Source: Parabacteroides sp. PF5-9 (GTDB lineage Bacteria; Bacteroidota; Bacteroidia; Bacteroidales; Tannerellaceae). Taken from it: a DNA stretch of 64,000 nt. This document shows, one piece after another, positions 9,812 through 16,869 of the stretch. The first letter of the stretch is position 1, and each line of letters starts with the position of its first letter. A program made the position numbers and the translations under genes. Where the stretch lies: contig NZ_JARXWG010000003.1 of assembly GCF_029893105.1 (NCBI RefSeq), forward strand, positions 1-64,000, written 5' to 3'. The notes below the pieces were generated by a model. It searched no databases, was not told where the DNA came from, and saw only the letters and a program-made list of their open reading frames with translations.

Positions 9812-11311
9812 ATGGGACAAAACGTATATTATGTGGGAGCCGCCCCACTTACCTTCGAGGGTATCGAACGTATTCTCAGCGGGAATATGAAATTAGAGTT
9901 GAATGCGGAGGTAAAGGAGCGCATTCAACGATGCAGGGATTATCTGGATCATAAAATCGAACAACAAGACGGTCCTTTGTATGGGATAACGACCGGATTT
10001 GGTTCGCTATGTAATAAAAATATATCTCCGGATGAATTAAGTACGCTCCAGGAAAACCTGGTTAAAAGTCATGCCTGCAGTGTGGGAGATGAAGTCAGTC
10101 CGGTGATTGTCCGTCTGATGATGTTGTTAAAAGCCCAAGCGTTATCATTAGGGCATAGTGGGGTGCAGGTCATTACCGTGCAGCGTATTCTGGATTTTTT
10201 CAATAATGATATACTCCCTATTGTTTATGATCGTGGTTCGTTGGGTGCATCCGGTGATCTGGCTCCTTTAGCCAATCTCTTTTTACCGCTTATAGGGGTG
10301 GGTGATGTGTATTACAAAGGTAAAAAACGCGATGCAATCGGTGTTTTAGACGAATTTGCATGGAAGCCAGTTAAACTCAAAAGCAAAGAAGGATTAGCGC
10401 TTCTCAATGGTACGCAGTTTATGAGTGCCAACGGAGTCTTTGCCCTTATGCGTGCGTTTAAGATCTCCAAAAAAGCCGATTTAATCGCCGCTTTGTCACT
10501 TGAAGCCTTTGACGGATTGATGGATCCTTTTATGGATTGTATCCAGCAAATGCGTCCACATCAGGGGCAGATAGAGACGGGTGATGCTTTTCGTCGTCTG
10601 TTAGAAGGCAGTGAACTGATTAACCGCAAAAAGGCGCATGTGCAGGATCCTTATTCGTTTCGCTGCATTCCTCAGGTACATGGTGCGACAAAAGATGCGA
10701 TTCGCTATGTTTCCAGTGTGTTGTTGACAGAGATCAACTCTGTAACCGATAATCCGACCATTTTCCCTGATGAAGATAAAATCATCTCAGGAGGCAATTT
10801 TCATGGACAACCATTAGCTATATCCTATGATTTTTTGGCTGTTGCTTTAGCTGAGCTGGGAAATATCTCCGAGCGGCGAGTAGCCCAACTGATTATGGGA
10901 TTACGCGATTTACCCGAATTTCTTGTTGCTAATCCGGGATTAAATTCCGGATTTATGATACCACAGTATACAGCCGCCAGTATGGTGAGCCAGAATAAGA
11001 TGTACTGTTATCCGGCCAGTAGTGATTCGATCGTCTCCAGTAACGGTCAGGAAGATCATGTGAGCATGGGGGCTAATGCGGCTACCAAGTTATTCAAGAT
11101 TATGGATAACCTGGATCATATCCTGGCTATTGAGTTGATGAATGCTGCTCAGGGTATAGATTTCCGTCGCCCCGCTAAGACCTCTCCATTCTTGGAAAAA
11201 TTCCTTAAGGAGTACCGGAAAGAGGTTTCGTTTATCGAAGACGATATAGTGATGTATACGGAAATTCACCGGACGGTCGCATTTATCCGAAGGAAAGATT
11301 TTGACTATTGA
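9812..11311 (+). CDS. hutH: Histidine ammonia-lyase
   Basis: A 499-residue enzyme that starts the pathway by removing ammonia from L-histidine to make urocanate. GSLGASGDLAPLANL near residue 150 holds the Ala-Ser-Gly triad that cyclises into the MIO electrophile. YGITTGFGSLCN near 50 and TDNPTIFPDEDKIISGGNFH near 320 are family hallmarks. It is the last gene of the hut operon although it catalyses the first step. The 73-base gap before it has no obvious promoter. Confidence 0.97.
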   Translation: MGQNVYYVGAAPLTFEGIERILSGNMKLELNAEVKERIQRCRDYLDHKIEQQDGPLYGITTGFGSLCNKNISPDELSTLQENLVKSHACSVGDEVSPVIVRLMMLLKAQALSLGHSGVQVITVQRILDFFNNDILPIVYDRGSLGASGDLAPLANLFLPLIGVGDVYYKGKKRDAIGVLDEFAWKPVKLKSKEGLALLNGTQFMSANGVFALMRAFKISKKADLIAALSLEAFDGLMDPFMDCIQQMRPHQGQIETGDAFRRLLEGSELINRKKAHVQDPYSFRCIPQVHGATKDAIRYVSSVLLTEINSVTDNPTIFPDEDKIISGGNFHGQPLAISYDFLAVALAELGNISERRVAQLIMGLRDLPEFLVANPGLNSGFMIPQYTAASMVSQNKMYCYPASSDSIVSSNGQEDHVSMGANAATKLFKIMDNLDHILAIELMNAAQGIDFRRPAKTSPFLEKFLKEYRKEVSFIEDDIVMYTEIHRTVAFIRRKDFDY

Positions 11312-11405
11312 AAGCGATAAGTCCAGAAGGTATTTTAATTCACTCACATCAATCCTGACAAGGGTTGAACCCACTTTGGGGACTGAATATAGTTGTGATT
11401 ATCTG

Positions 11406-11466
11406 CCCCGGGTTTCACCCGGGGTTATGCATATCTTATCCCTTGCGGGGTAACTATTTATAACAT
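11406..11466. repeat. REP-like palindromic repeat, copy 1
   Basis: CCCCGGGT (11406-11413) and ACCCGGGG (11417-11424) form a tight hairpin with a TTC loop. A second weak palindrome, TATCCC then GGGGTA, follows near 11437-11452. The block from the second CCCGGGG through TTATGCATAT to TAACT and TTATAA recurs at 63952-63997. It lies in the convergent gap between hutH and the GtrA gene, where it may also act as a terminator. Confidence 0.75.
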
Positions 11467-11515
11467 GTAATCTATTCAAAGATAAGCCGTACTTTTGGAC
11501 GCCCCATTTTTTTTC

Positions 11516-11995
11516 TTACCGCGTATAATGCCTGAAAGTAAAATGCCTTTGAGAGATATAACTGACTAAGGTACAGAATACTGTAATGACAAATTTAGAA
11601 ATGGTCGGATAAAAATGGAGATATTCGACACAGACTTTCAATCCGATATAATTGATCAAAAGATTCATGCCGACAACAAGCATATAACGTGACAGTTTAG
11701 TCCTATTGGTCATGGGTGATCCCTGGAAGACCACATTATTCATCAGCCAGAAACCAGTTAACAGGGTAATCGGGAAAACAATTAAAAACGCAGCGATATA
11801 GGGCGATACCACAATAAAGCCGAGGTCGAGATCTTCTTTGCCGAACACAAAATTATACAAGAATGCAAAGAGCGCAAGGTCGAAGACCATATTGCCCCCT
11901 CCACATACCAGATACTGAAAGACTTTATAGGAAAAAAGCTTGTTGAACGGAGGAAAATAAAGCCATTTGATGATTTTTTCAATACTTTTTTTCAC
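11516..11995 (-). CDS. GtrA family membrane protein
   Basis: A 159-residue protein with four predicted membrane helices. The opening KVFQYLVCGGGNMVFDLALF (residues 25-44) is the usual GtrA start. GtrA-type proteins are thought to flip or carry lipid-linked sugars in O-antigen, teichoic-acid or arabinogalactan modification. No glycosyltransferase partner sits next to it here, so its substrate is unknown. It lies 22 bases after the Mrp gene on the same strand and is probably cotranscribed from the trmB promoter. Confidence 0.85.
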   Translation of the reverse strand: MKKSIEKIIKWLYFPPFNKLFSYKVFQYLVCGGGNMVFDLALFAFLYNFVFGKEDLDLGFIVVSPYIAAFLIVFPITLLTGFWLMNNVVFQGSPMTNRTKLSRYMLVVGMNLLINYIGLKVCVEYLHFYPTISKFVITVFCTLVSYISQRHFTFRHYTR

Positions 11996-12017
11996 AGGTT
12001 ATCGTTGATCGTTTGTA

Positions 12018-13124
12018 TTATTTCTTCACCTCTACGCGTTGAGTCGGAGCCATCTGTTTATTCCGCTCTTCCGACTGTGCGACCATATGTTCGGCCAATA
12101 GACGGAAAGCCTCTCCAGTCATTGTTCCCGAATGCAATGCAACCGGTTCTCCGTTGTCTCCTCCTTCACGTATACTTTGTACGATCGGAATTTGTCCAAG
12201 TAATGGAATCTTCAGTTCTTCGGCCAACTGTTTACCTCCCTCTTTTCCAAAGAGATAATATCTATTTTCCGGGAGTTCTGCCGGGGTAAACCAAGCCATG
12301 TTTTCTACCAGTCCGAGAACCGGTACATTGATCTTTTCGCTTTGGAACATACTGATACCTTTACGGGCATCCGCCAAGGCTACATCCTGAGGGGTGGTGA
12401 CTACGATCGCTCCGGTAATGGCCAATGTCTGCACCATGGTCAGGTGAATATCACTTGTACCGGGTGGTAAGTCGATCAGAAAATAATCCAATTCTCCCCA
12501 GTTCCCGTCACTGATTAATTGTTTCAAGGCATTGCTTGCCATGGCGCCCCGCCACAAAACAGCATCCTCTTTATTGACAAAAAAACCGATCGACAATAGT
12601 TTGACACCGTAATTCTCAGCCGGTTGAATCAGTTCTCGTCCATTGACCTCCTGCACAAAAGGACGGGCATCTTCGACCTGAAACATTTTCGGTTGCGAAG
12701 GGCCAAAAATATCCGCATCTAACAGTCCGACTTTATAACCCAATTGTGCCAATGCAACAGCCAGATTCGCCGCAACCGTACTTTTTCCTACTCCGCCTTT
12801 CCCGGAGGAAACGGCAATGATATTCTTAACCTCCGGAAGTAATTTATCCGGTTCCGCCGGCAAGGCCTGTGGGGTGACTATCCGTATATTTCCTTTGATC
12901 TCCGCATCCGGACTGGCGTATGTTAAAATAGCCGTTTCTGCCGCTTTCACCACAGATTTGATGAACGGATCGTTCGGTTTGTCAAAAAATAGCGAAAAAC
13001 TGACTTTGTTTCCATCAATCCGGATATCATCTTCTACCATTCCCGCAGAAACAAGGTCTTTACCTGTTCCGGGATACCGGACTTTCGACAGTGCATCTAT
13101 AATTAATTGAGGATAAAGTGCCAT
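12018..13124 (-). CDS. apbC: Mrp/NBP35-type P-loop ATPase (iron-sulfur carrier family)
   Basis: A 368-residue protein of the Mrp/ApbC family, which loads iron-sulfur clusters onto target proteins. Residues about 5-85 form the MIP18/DUF59-like domain. The deviant Walker A SGKGGVGKSTVAANLA lies near residue 110, LLDADIFGPSQPKMF near 140, and FLIDLPPGTSDIHLT near 215. The place where many homologues carry the CxxC cluster-bridging pair (after ENM) reads ENMAWFTPAELPENRYYLFG, with no cysteine. It may work without that site or on another substrate. It sits between trmB and the GtrA gene. Confidence 0.88.
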   Translation of the reverse strand: MALYPQLIIDALSKVRYPGTGKDLVSAGMVEDDIRIDGNKVSFSLFFDKPNDPFIKSVVKAAETAILTYASPDAEIKGNIRIVTPQALPAEPDKLLPEVKNIIAVSSGKGGVGKSTVAANLAVALAQLGYKVGLLDADIFGPSQPKMFQVEDARPFVQEVNGRELIQPAENYGVKLLSIGFFVNKEDAVLWRGAMASNALKQLISDGNWGELDYFLIDLPPGTSDIHLTMVQTLAITGAIVVTTPQDVALADARKGISMFQSEKINVPVLGLVENMAWFTPAELPENRYYLFGKEGGKQLAEELKIPLLGQIPIVQSIREGGDNGEPVALHSGTMTGEAFRLLAEHMVAQSEERNKQMAPTQRVEVKK

Positions 13125-13147
13125 AACATATACGATTAATTGATCAT

Positions 13148-13906
13148 TTATTTTCCGGAAGCGAGTGCGCTCCGTTTACTTCGATTAAAACTCCGATAAA
13201 CATCGAACTCAATCTCCACATCAGGTTCGATGAGTTCATCCCTCTCTTCACAAATGAAGCGGATATATTTGATCGTTAGTCCTCTGTCGAGCCATTGTTG
13301 CTCATAATAGGTTTTAATAGCGAGAATCTCATCTGTCGACCCCGAGTGATACAGATCATCCGTACTGAATAATACCGGATAACGATTCGCTTGAATCATC
13401 TCGCAGGTATAGGTATACATAAACCCGCTATCGGTTTTCAGATGGATCAATCCGTTGGGTGCCAATATTTTTCGATAAAGTCTCATAAACGAAGTCGATG
13501 TCAGTCGTTTACTTACTTTTTTCATTTGCGGATCCGGAAACGTCAACCATATTTCAGCCACTTCACCCGATGCAAAAAAATGATCGATCAGTTCAATAGA
13601 GGTGCGTAGAAAAGCGACATTACACATCCCAGACTCCAACGAATCTTTTGCGCCACTCCACATCCGCGCGCCTTTAATATCAACCCCAATAAAATTCTTT
13701 TCAGGAAACAGCCGCCCTAAGCCAACGGTATATTCCCCTTTGCCGCAACCCAGTTCCAATACGATCGGATTCTCATTTTTGAAAAAGTGTGTATTCCATT
13801 TCCCTTTCAAATCAAACCCCTTCTCTTTCAATACGGCAAAAGGAAATTGGAATACATGGGGGTAACCCGCCATATCATCGAACTTTGCCAATTTGTTCTT
13901 TCCCAT
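13148..13906 (-). CDS. trmB: tRNA (guanine-N7-)-methyltransferase
   Basis: A 252-residue SAM-dependent enzyme that methylates N7 of guanosine 46 in the tRNA variable loop. [15 protein letters not shown] near residue 50 is the SAM-binding loop, [12 protein letters not shown] near 70 follows, and [15 protein letters not shown] near 120 is the family signature. MGKNKLAKF at the N-terminus is a start I recognise from Bacteroidota homologues, so I keep the ATG at 13906. That ATG is only five bases after a -7 promoter element, so the message may have no leader. It is the first gene of a three-gene minus-strand unit. Confidence 0.94.
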   Translation of the reverse strand: MGKNKLAKFDDMAGYPHVFQFPFAVLKEKGFDLKGKWNTHFFKNENPIVLELGCGKGEYTVGLGRLFPEKNFIGVDIKGARMWSGAKDSLESGMCNVAFLRTSIELIDHFFASGEVAEIWLTFPDPQMKKVSKRLTSTSFMRLYRKILAPNGLIHLKTDSGFMYTYTCEMIQANRYPVLFSTDDLYHSGSTDEILAIKTYYEQQWLDRGLTIKYIRFICEERDELIEPDVEIEFDVYRSFNRSKRSALASGK

Positions 13907-13911
13907 GGGGG

Positions 13912-13919
13912 CAAAGATA
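13912..13919 (-). promoter_or_regulatory. -7 element before trmB
   Basis: On the minus strand the sequence reads TATCTTTG, then five C bases, then the trmB ATG. With the usual start site about seven bases after the element, transcription would begin at or beside the ATG. No clear -33 TTG is visible, which lowers confidence. Confidence 0.5.
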
Positions 13920-14062
13920 GATAGAATCTCGTAAAGATAGATAAAATGAGAAAATATGTGGAGGGTGATTGCGATGAGATCAAAGATATGATCCTCTCTT
14001 TTTTTACGATATTAATAGATAAATATGTCATCTGAATGACATAAAACATACATCAATAGATC

Positions 14063-14070
14063 TATATTTG
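14063..14070 (+). promoter_or_regulatory. -7 element before the lipoprotein gene
   Basis: TATATTTG, 108 bases before the start codon. The flanks match the secDF promoter closely: TCTATATTTGCACC then C or T, then TGT. The 108-base leader is unusually long for this window and has no clear hairpin. Confidence 0.6.
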
Positions 14071-14177
14071 CACCTTGTTAGAAACGGTATATAATTGCCC
14101 ACAGAAGAATGGTCGTTTGGGGAAATTACGCTTCTTCTCACATAGTCAATAATTAAAAACAATTAAATCAGTAAATT

Positions 14178-14894
14178 ATGAATATGAAAAAAGTATTTGT
14201 GATGTTGTGTAGTGTGTTGTTTATTACAGCATGTGGTAGTGATAATGATACACCATCACTTGAAGAACAAGAGCAGACCTTGTACGATACGTATGTAACG
14301 GCTGAAATGGAATCAGCAATCGCCAAATTGGATATGACTGTAAATCGTGGGATCAACCCTCCCAAAATAGAAGGATATTACAGAATGGAAGGGATCTTTT
14401 TGGCCACAACAAATAGTGCTGAAAAGAAATATCTGGGTTCACGTTTTAATACGGATTATAAGTTCAACTTCTACAATCAGTCAGAGTTATCCGTCGATCT
14501 GTTGGGATATGAAGTGATACGGGATACGGATGAACTTGACTCAGAGCACAGAGGGCAAGGCACATTCATTTGCGGAGAAGGGGATAAGTTCTCGATCTTC
14601 ATGGAAGAGCGACACTTCTCAGATGGTTACACCGCGATATCATTGACTATTCTATCGGGAGAAGTGGTTAGAAACGGAGGAAGCATTACAGGGATAAAAA
14701 ATCTAAAATATGCTTTCATTATGAAAGATAGAGGAGGAGATACGAGCCTTATTCAAGTAGGGCAAGGGCGTATCGTAGGGAATGATCTTGCGCAAGTGAT
14801 TACCAAAAAACAATTCGAAACGCTGGAGCAGCCTACCCGTTTGAAATCAGATAATTCCGATTTTGGGATCTCTTTCTTATCCAATTTTAAATAA
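14178..14894 (+). CDS. Lipoprotein of unknown function
   Basis: A 238-residue protein with a lipoprotein signal: MNMKKVFVMLCSVLFITAC, lipobox FITAC, cysteine at residue 19. The mature protein is mostly predicted beta strand and acidic near its start (SDNDTPSLEEQEQ). I recognise no domain. It has its own promoter and is followed by a probable T9SS cargo gene on the same strand, but the 146-base gap gives no firm sign of a shared operon. It is probably anchored to the inner face of the outer membrane or exposed on the surface. Confidence 0.7.
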   Translation: MNMKKVFVMLCSVLFITACGSDNDTPSLEEQEQTLYDTYVTAEMESAIAKLDMTVNRGINPPKIEGYYRMEGIFLATTNSAEKKYLGSRFNTDYKFNFYNQSELSVDLLGYEVIRDTDELDSEHRGQGTFICGEGDKFSIFMEERHFSDGYTAISLTILSGEVVRNGGSITGIKNLKYAFIMKDRGGDTSLIQVGQGRIVGNDLAQVITKKQFETLEQPTRLKSDNSDFGISFLSNFK

Positions 14895-15040
14895 AACAGA
14901 AGAATCTTTTTATACGTTTGTCTTGATAGAGAAGAGTGGTCGTTTTCAATAAACACCTGTATCGGATAGGGGTTTTTTATTCTTTTCTCGTCCTATGGTT
15001 GAATTTTTTTCGATCATATCAATCAGAAAACAACAAACGT

Positions 15041-16162
15041 ATGAAAAGATTTTTATTATTACTCTGCTTACTTCCTTGTCTCTCTTTTGCACAAACTGAA
15101 AAAAAACAAAAACCGAAAACCTTAAAATGGTTTCAATCCGGAACAAGCGCTACTCCTCTATTGAGGGCTCAGGAGAGTATCTTGTTGGACTCTGTTTATA
15201 CCTTTACGAAAACAGATGAGGAGAACCCTGAGATCTTAGAACAAAAAACCTATTATAAATATGATGAGTTCCAACGAATCACCGAAGAGTTGTTATTCGT
15301 GGACTATTCAGGGTTGGAGCAGTTCAGACAATATAAGTCGATCTACACGTACAAAAACAGTAGTCGTTATCCTTCCCGGATAGAGACATACTACTTGAAG
15401 AATGGAAATTGGATGAAAATCAGTGAAGACCAGCAAAACTATACCGAAGAAGGTATTCCGTTGGAGGCTCGATCATTTGTATTTGACGGAGAAGGGTTAA
15501 AACTGGAAAATGTGTGGAAAGCAATATCATTCGATGAAAAGGGGATTCCGACTGAATTTATTGACAGCACTTTTTATGAAGAGGTCTATGTGATGAAATT
15601 CAACATAACGTTTAATGAAAAGGCGCAACCGACAGCGGTGACGACTTTTTCACCCAATGAGATTAATCGCGAAGAGTGGATTCCTTTCGAAAAAATGATC
15701 TATCATCTGGATGAAGAGGGCTTGCTTCGCCTGAAGGAGGAACATTACGATTATGAAGGTGATGAGGATTGGGATTTCTCTTATCTCATTGCTTATGAAT
15801 ATGATGAGCGTGGACGGATGATCCATGAAAATGAGGCTATGGGGCCAGGAATGTTTTACTCTTTTATCAGTACCCGGAATTTTTATTCCGACGGACTGAC
15901 TACGCATAACGAACCTCCTGTAACTGCAGCGACTACCGCAACCATTCATTACACCCAAGGCTCTGGATCCCTTTATGTAGACCTTATGCAGGAACAGAGT
16001 GGCCACTTATTGATTATGCGTCCGACAGGACGGTTGGTAGGTCAATATCGCTTGAATCAACAAACAACAACTATCCCTTTAAATACCGTAAAAGGCGAAG
16101 TTCTCATTGTCCGGCTGCAAACTAAATCTGGTCATTATACAAAAAAGATATTGGTACGATAA
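15041..16162 (+). CDS. Secreted protein with a T9SS type A-like C-terminal domain
   Basis: A 373-residue protein. The start is the ATG at 15041, which opens a signal peptide (MKRFLLLLCLLPCLSFAQ); upstream in-frame codons would displace it. The middle (about 50-300) has repeated Tyr-rich strands such as YYKYDEFQRI and YEYDERGRMI, reminiscent of loose YD/RHS-like or DUF4595-type strand repeats. The last 65 residues, with GRLVGQYRL, then IPLNTVKGEVLIVRL and a final KKILVR, have the pattern of type IX secretion sorting domains. It is probably exported and attached to the surface; its target is unknown. Array B begins four bases after the stop. Confidence 0.68.
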   Translation: MKRFLLLLCLLPCLSFAQTEKKQKPKTLKWFQSGTSATPLLRAQESILLDSVYTFTKTDEENPEILEQKTYYKYDEFQRITEELLFVDYSGLEQFRQYKSIYTYKNSSRYPSRIETYYLKNGNWMKISEDQQNYTEEGIPLEARSFVFDGEGLKLENVWKAISFDEKGIPTEFIDSTFYEEVYVMKFNITFNEKAQPTAVTTFSPNEINREEWIPFEKMIYHLDEEGLLRLKEEHYDYEGDEDWDFSYLIAYEYDERGRMIHENEAMGPGMFYSFISTRNFYSDGLTTHNEPPVTAATTATIHYTQGSGSLYVDLMQEQSGHLLIMRPTGRLVGQYRLNQQTTTIPLNTVKGEVLIVRLQTKSGHYTKKILVR

Positions 16163-16166
16163 AAAA

Positions 16167-16254
16167 ATCGTTTGACAATTGTCGAATGATCATTCCATAA
16201 TTATGAAACGATCATTTCACAATTGTCAAACGATTATTCCATAAATGTCGAATG
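16167..16254. repeat. Array B: four contiguous 22-base near-palindromic repeats
   Basis: Units begin at 16167, 16189, 16211 and 16233, exactly 22 bases apart. They belong to the same sequence family as array A at 323-410. The first unit (begins ATCGTTTGACAATTGTCGAA) is identical to array A unit 4. Unit centres alternate between ACAATTGT and ATAATTAT, each a perfect dyad core; the final core, ATAAATGT, is broken. It starts four bases past the stop of the T9SS-type gene, so it would be transcribed as that gene's 3' end. Confidence 0.9.
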
Positions 16255-16295
16255 AATATATCTTTTTAGAGCGTAGAACAGACGTATGGAAAGGA

Positions 16296-16321
16296 TTCGC
16301 ATAACGTATGCGAAGGTTTTT
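16296..16321 (+). terminator. Possible terminator after the T9SS-type gene
   Basis: TTCGCATA (16296-16303) pairs perfectly with TATGCGAA (16307-16314) over an ACG loop and is followed by GGTTTTTC. It lies downstream of array B, so the array would be part of the 3' untranslated region. Confidence 0.55.
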
Positions 16322-16358
16322 CACCATGAATGAACCGCTGACGACCTCGCGAGGTGAA

Positions 16359-16801
16359 ACATTATTTAACGTGAGTTCGATATAAATTTCAAATTGAAAG
16401 AAATTTGAAGATGTAAACGTAGCGACCAGTACTATCTGGGCACCTCTCCTGGCCCTACTCTTTATACACATCTTTGATCATGTCAAGTAGACATTCTCAG
16501 CTCCTTGCCTGGTCAGGCGAGGGGAACCGCCGCTTGCGGTGGTGGAGTGGTTGTATAGCGGTAGATAATAAAAAATATACTAACTAACATCTATCACAAA
16601 ACAATATATCTATCTAATATTCAGCTTTGTCTATACAAAACAACCACTCCACCGCTGCGGGACAGCGGTCCCCCTCGCCTGACCAGGCAAGGAGCTGAGA
16701 ATGTCCACTTACTAATATTAGAATGTCCACTTACTAATTTTGAAATCTTCAAAAATGACACAATCTGAAGATAAATCTTTATATCGAACTCACATTATTT
16801 A
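16359..16801. mobile_element. MITE-like element with nested inverted repeats, no gene
   Basis: A 16-base perfect inverted repeat, GTGAGTTCGATATAAA (16371-16386) and its complement (16778-16793), bounds about 420 bases. The direct repeat ACATTATTTA flanks it (16359-16368 and 16792-16801), resembling a target-site duplication that overlaps the right arm. Inside, a 34-base perfect inverted repeat (16491-16524 with 16671-16704) carries the CTCAGCTCCTTGCCTGGTCA motif, followed by imperfect pairing around GGTGGAGTGGTTGTATAG. A 22-base direct duplication is at 16699-16742. There is no transposase, so a non-autonomous element is likely. Confidence 0.65.
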
Positions 16802-16813
16802 GGAATCGGTCGC

Positions 16814-16844
16814 TTGTGAGGGATATATTACTTTCGTACCTTTG
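16814..16844 (+). promoter_or_regulatory. uvrA promoter
   Basis: TTG at 16814-16816 and TACCTTTG at 16837-16844, with 20 bases between them, fit the consensus. It rules out translation from the in-frame ATG-like codon at 16816. The right end of the MITE-like element lies only 13 bases before the -33 element. No LexA-type palindrome was seen. Confidence 0.75.
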
Positions 16845-16869
16845 CAGGTTCAAAATTTTAAAGGGGTAT

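Noticed and set aside
16226-16471. Minus-strand frame of 81 codons in the repeat region
   Set aside because: It starts within the MITE-like element and runs into array B; the codons follow the repeats and no domain is seen.
16359-16801. A complete insertion sequence before uvrA
   Set aside because: No transposase frame fits between the inverted repeats; at most a non-autonomous element or relic is present.
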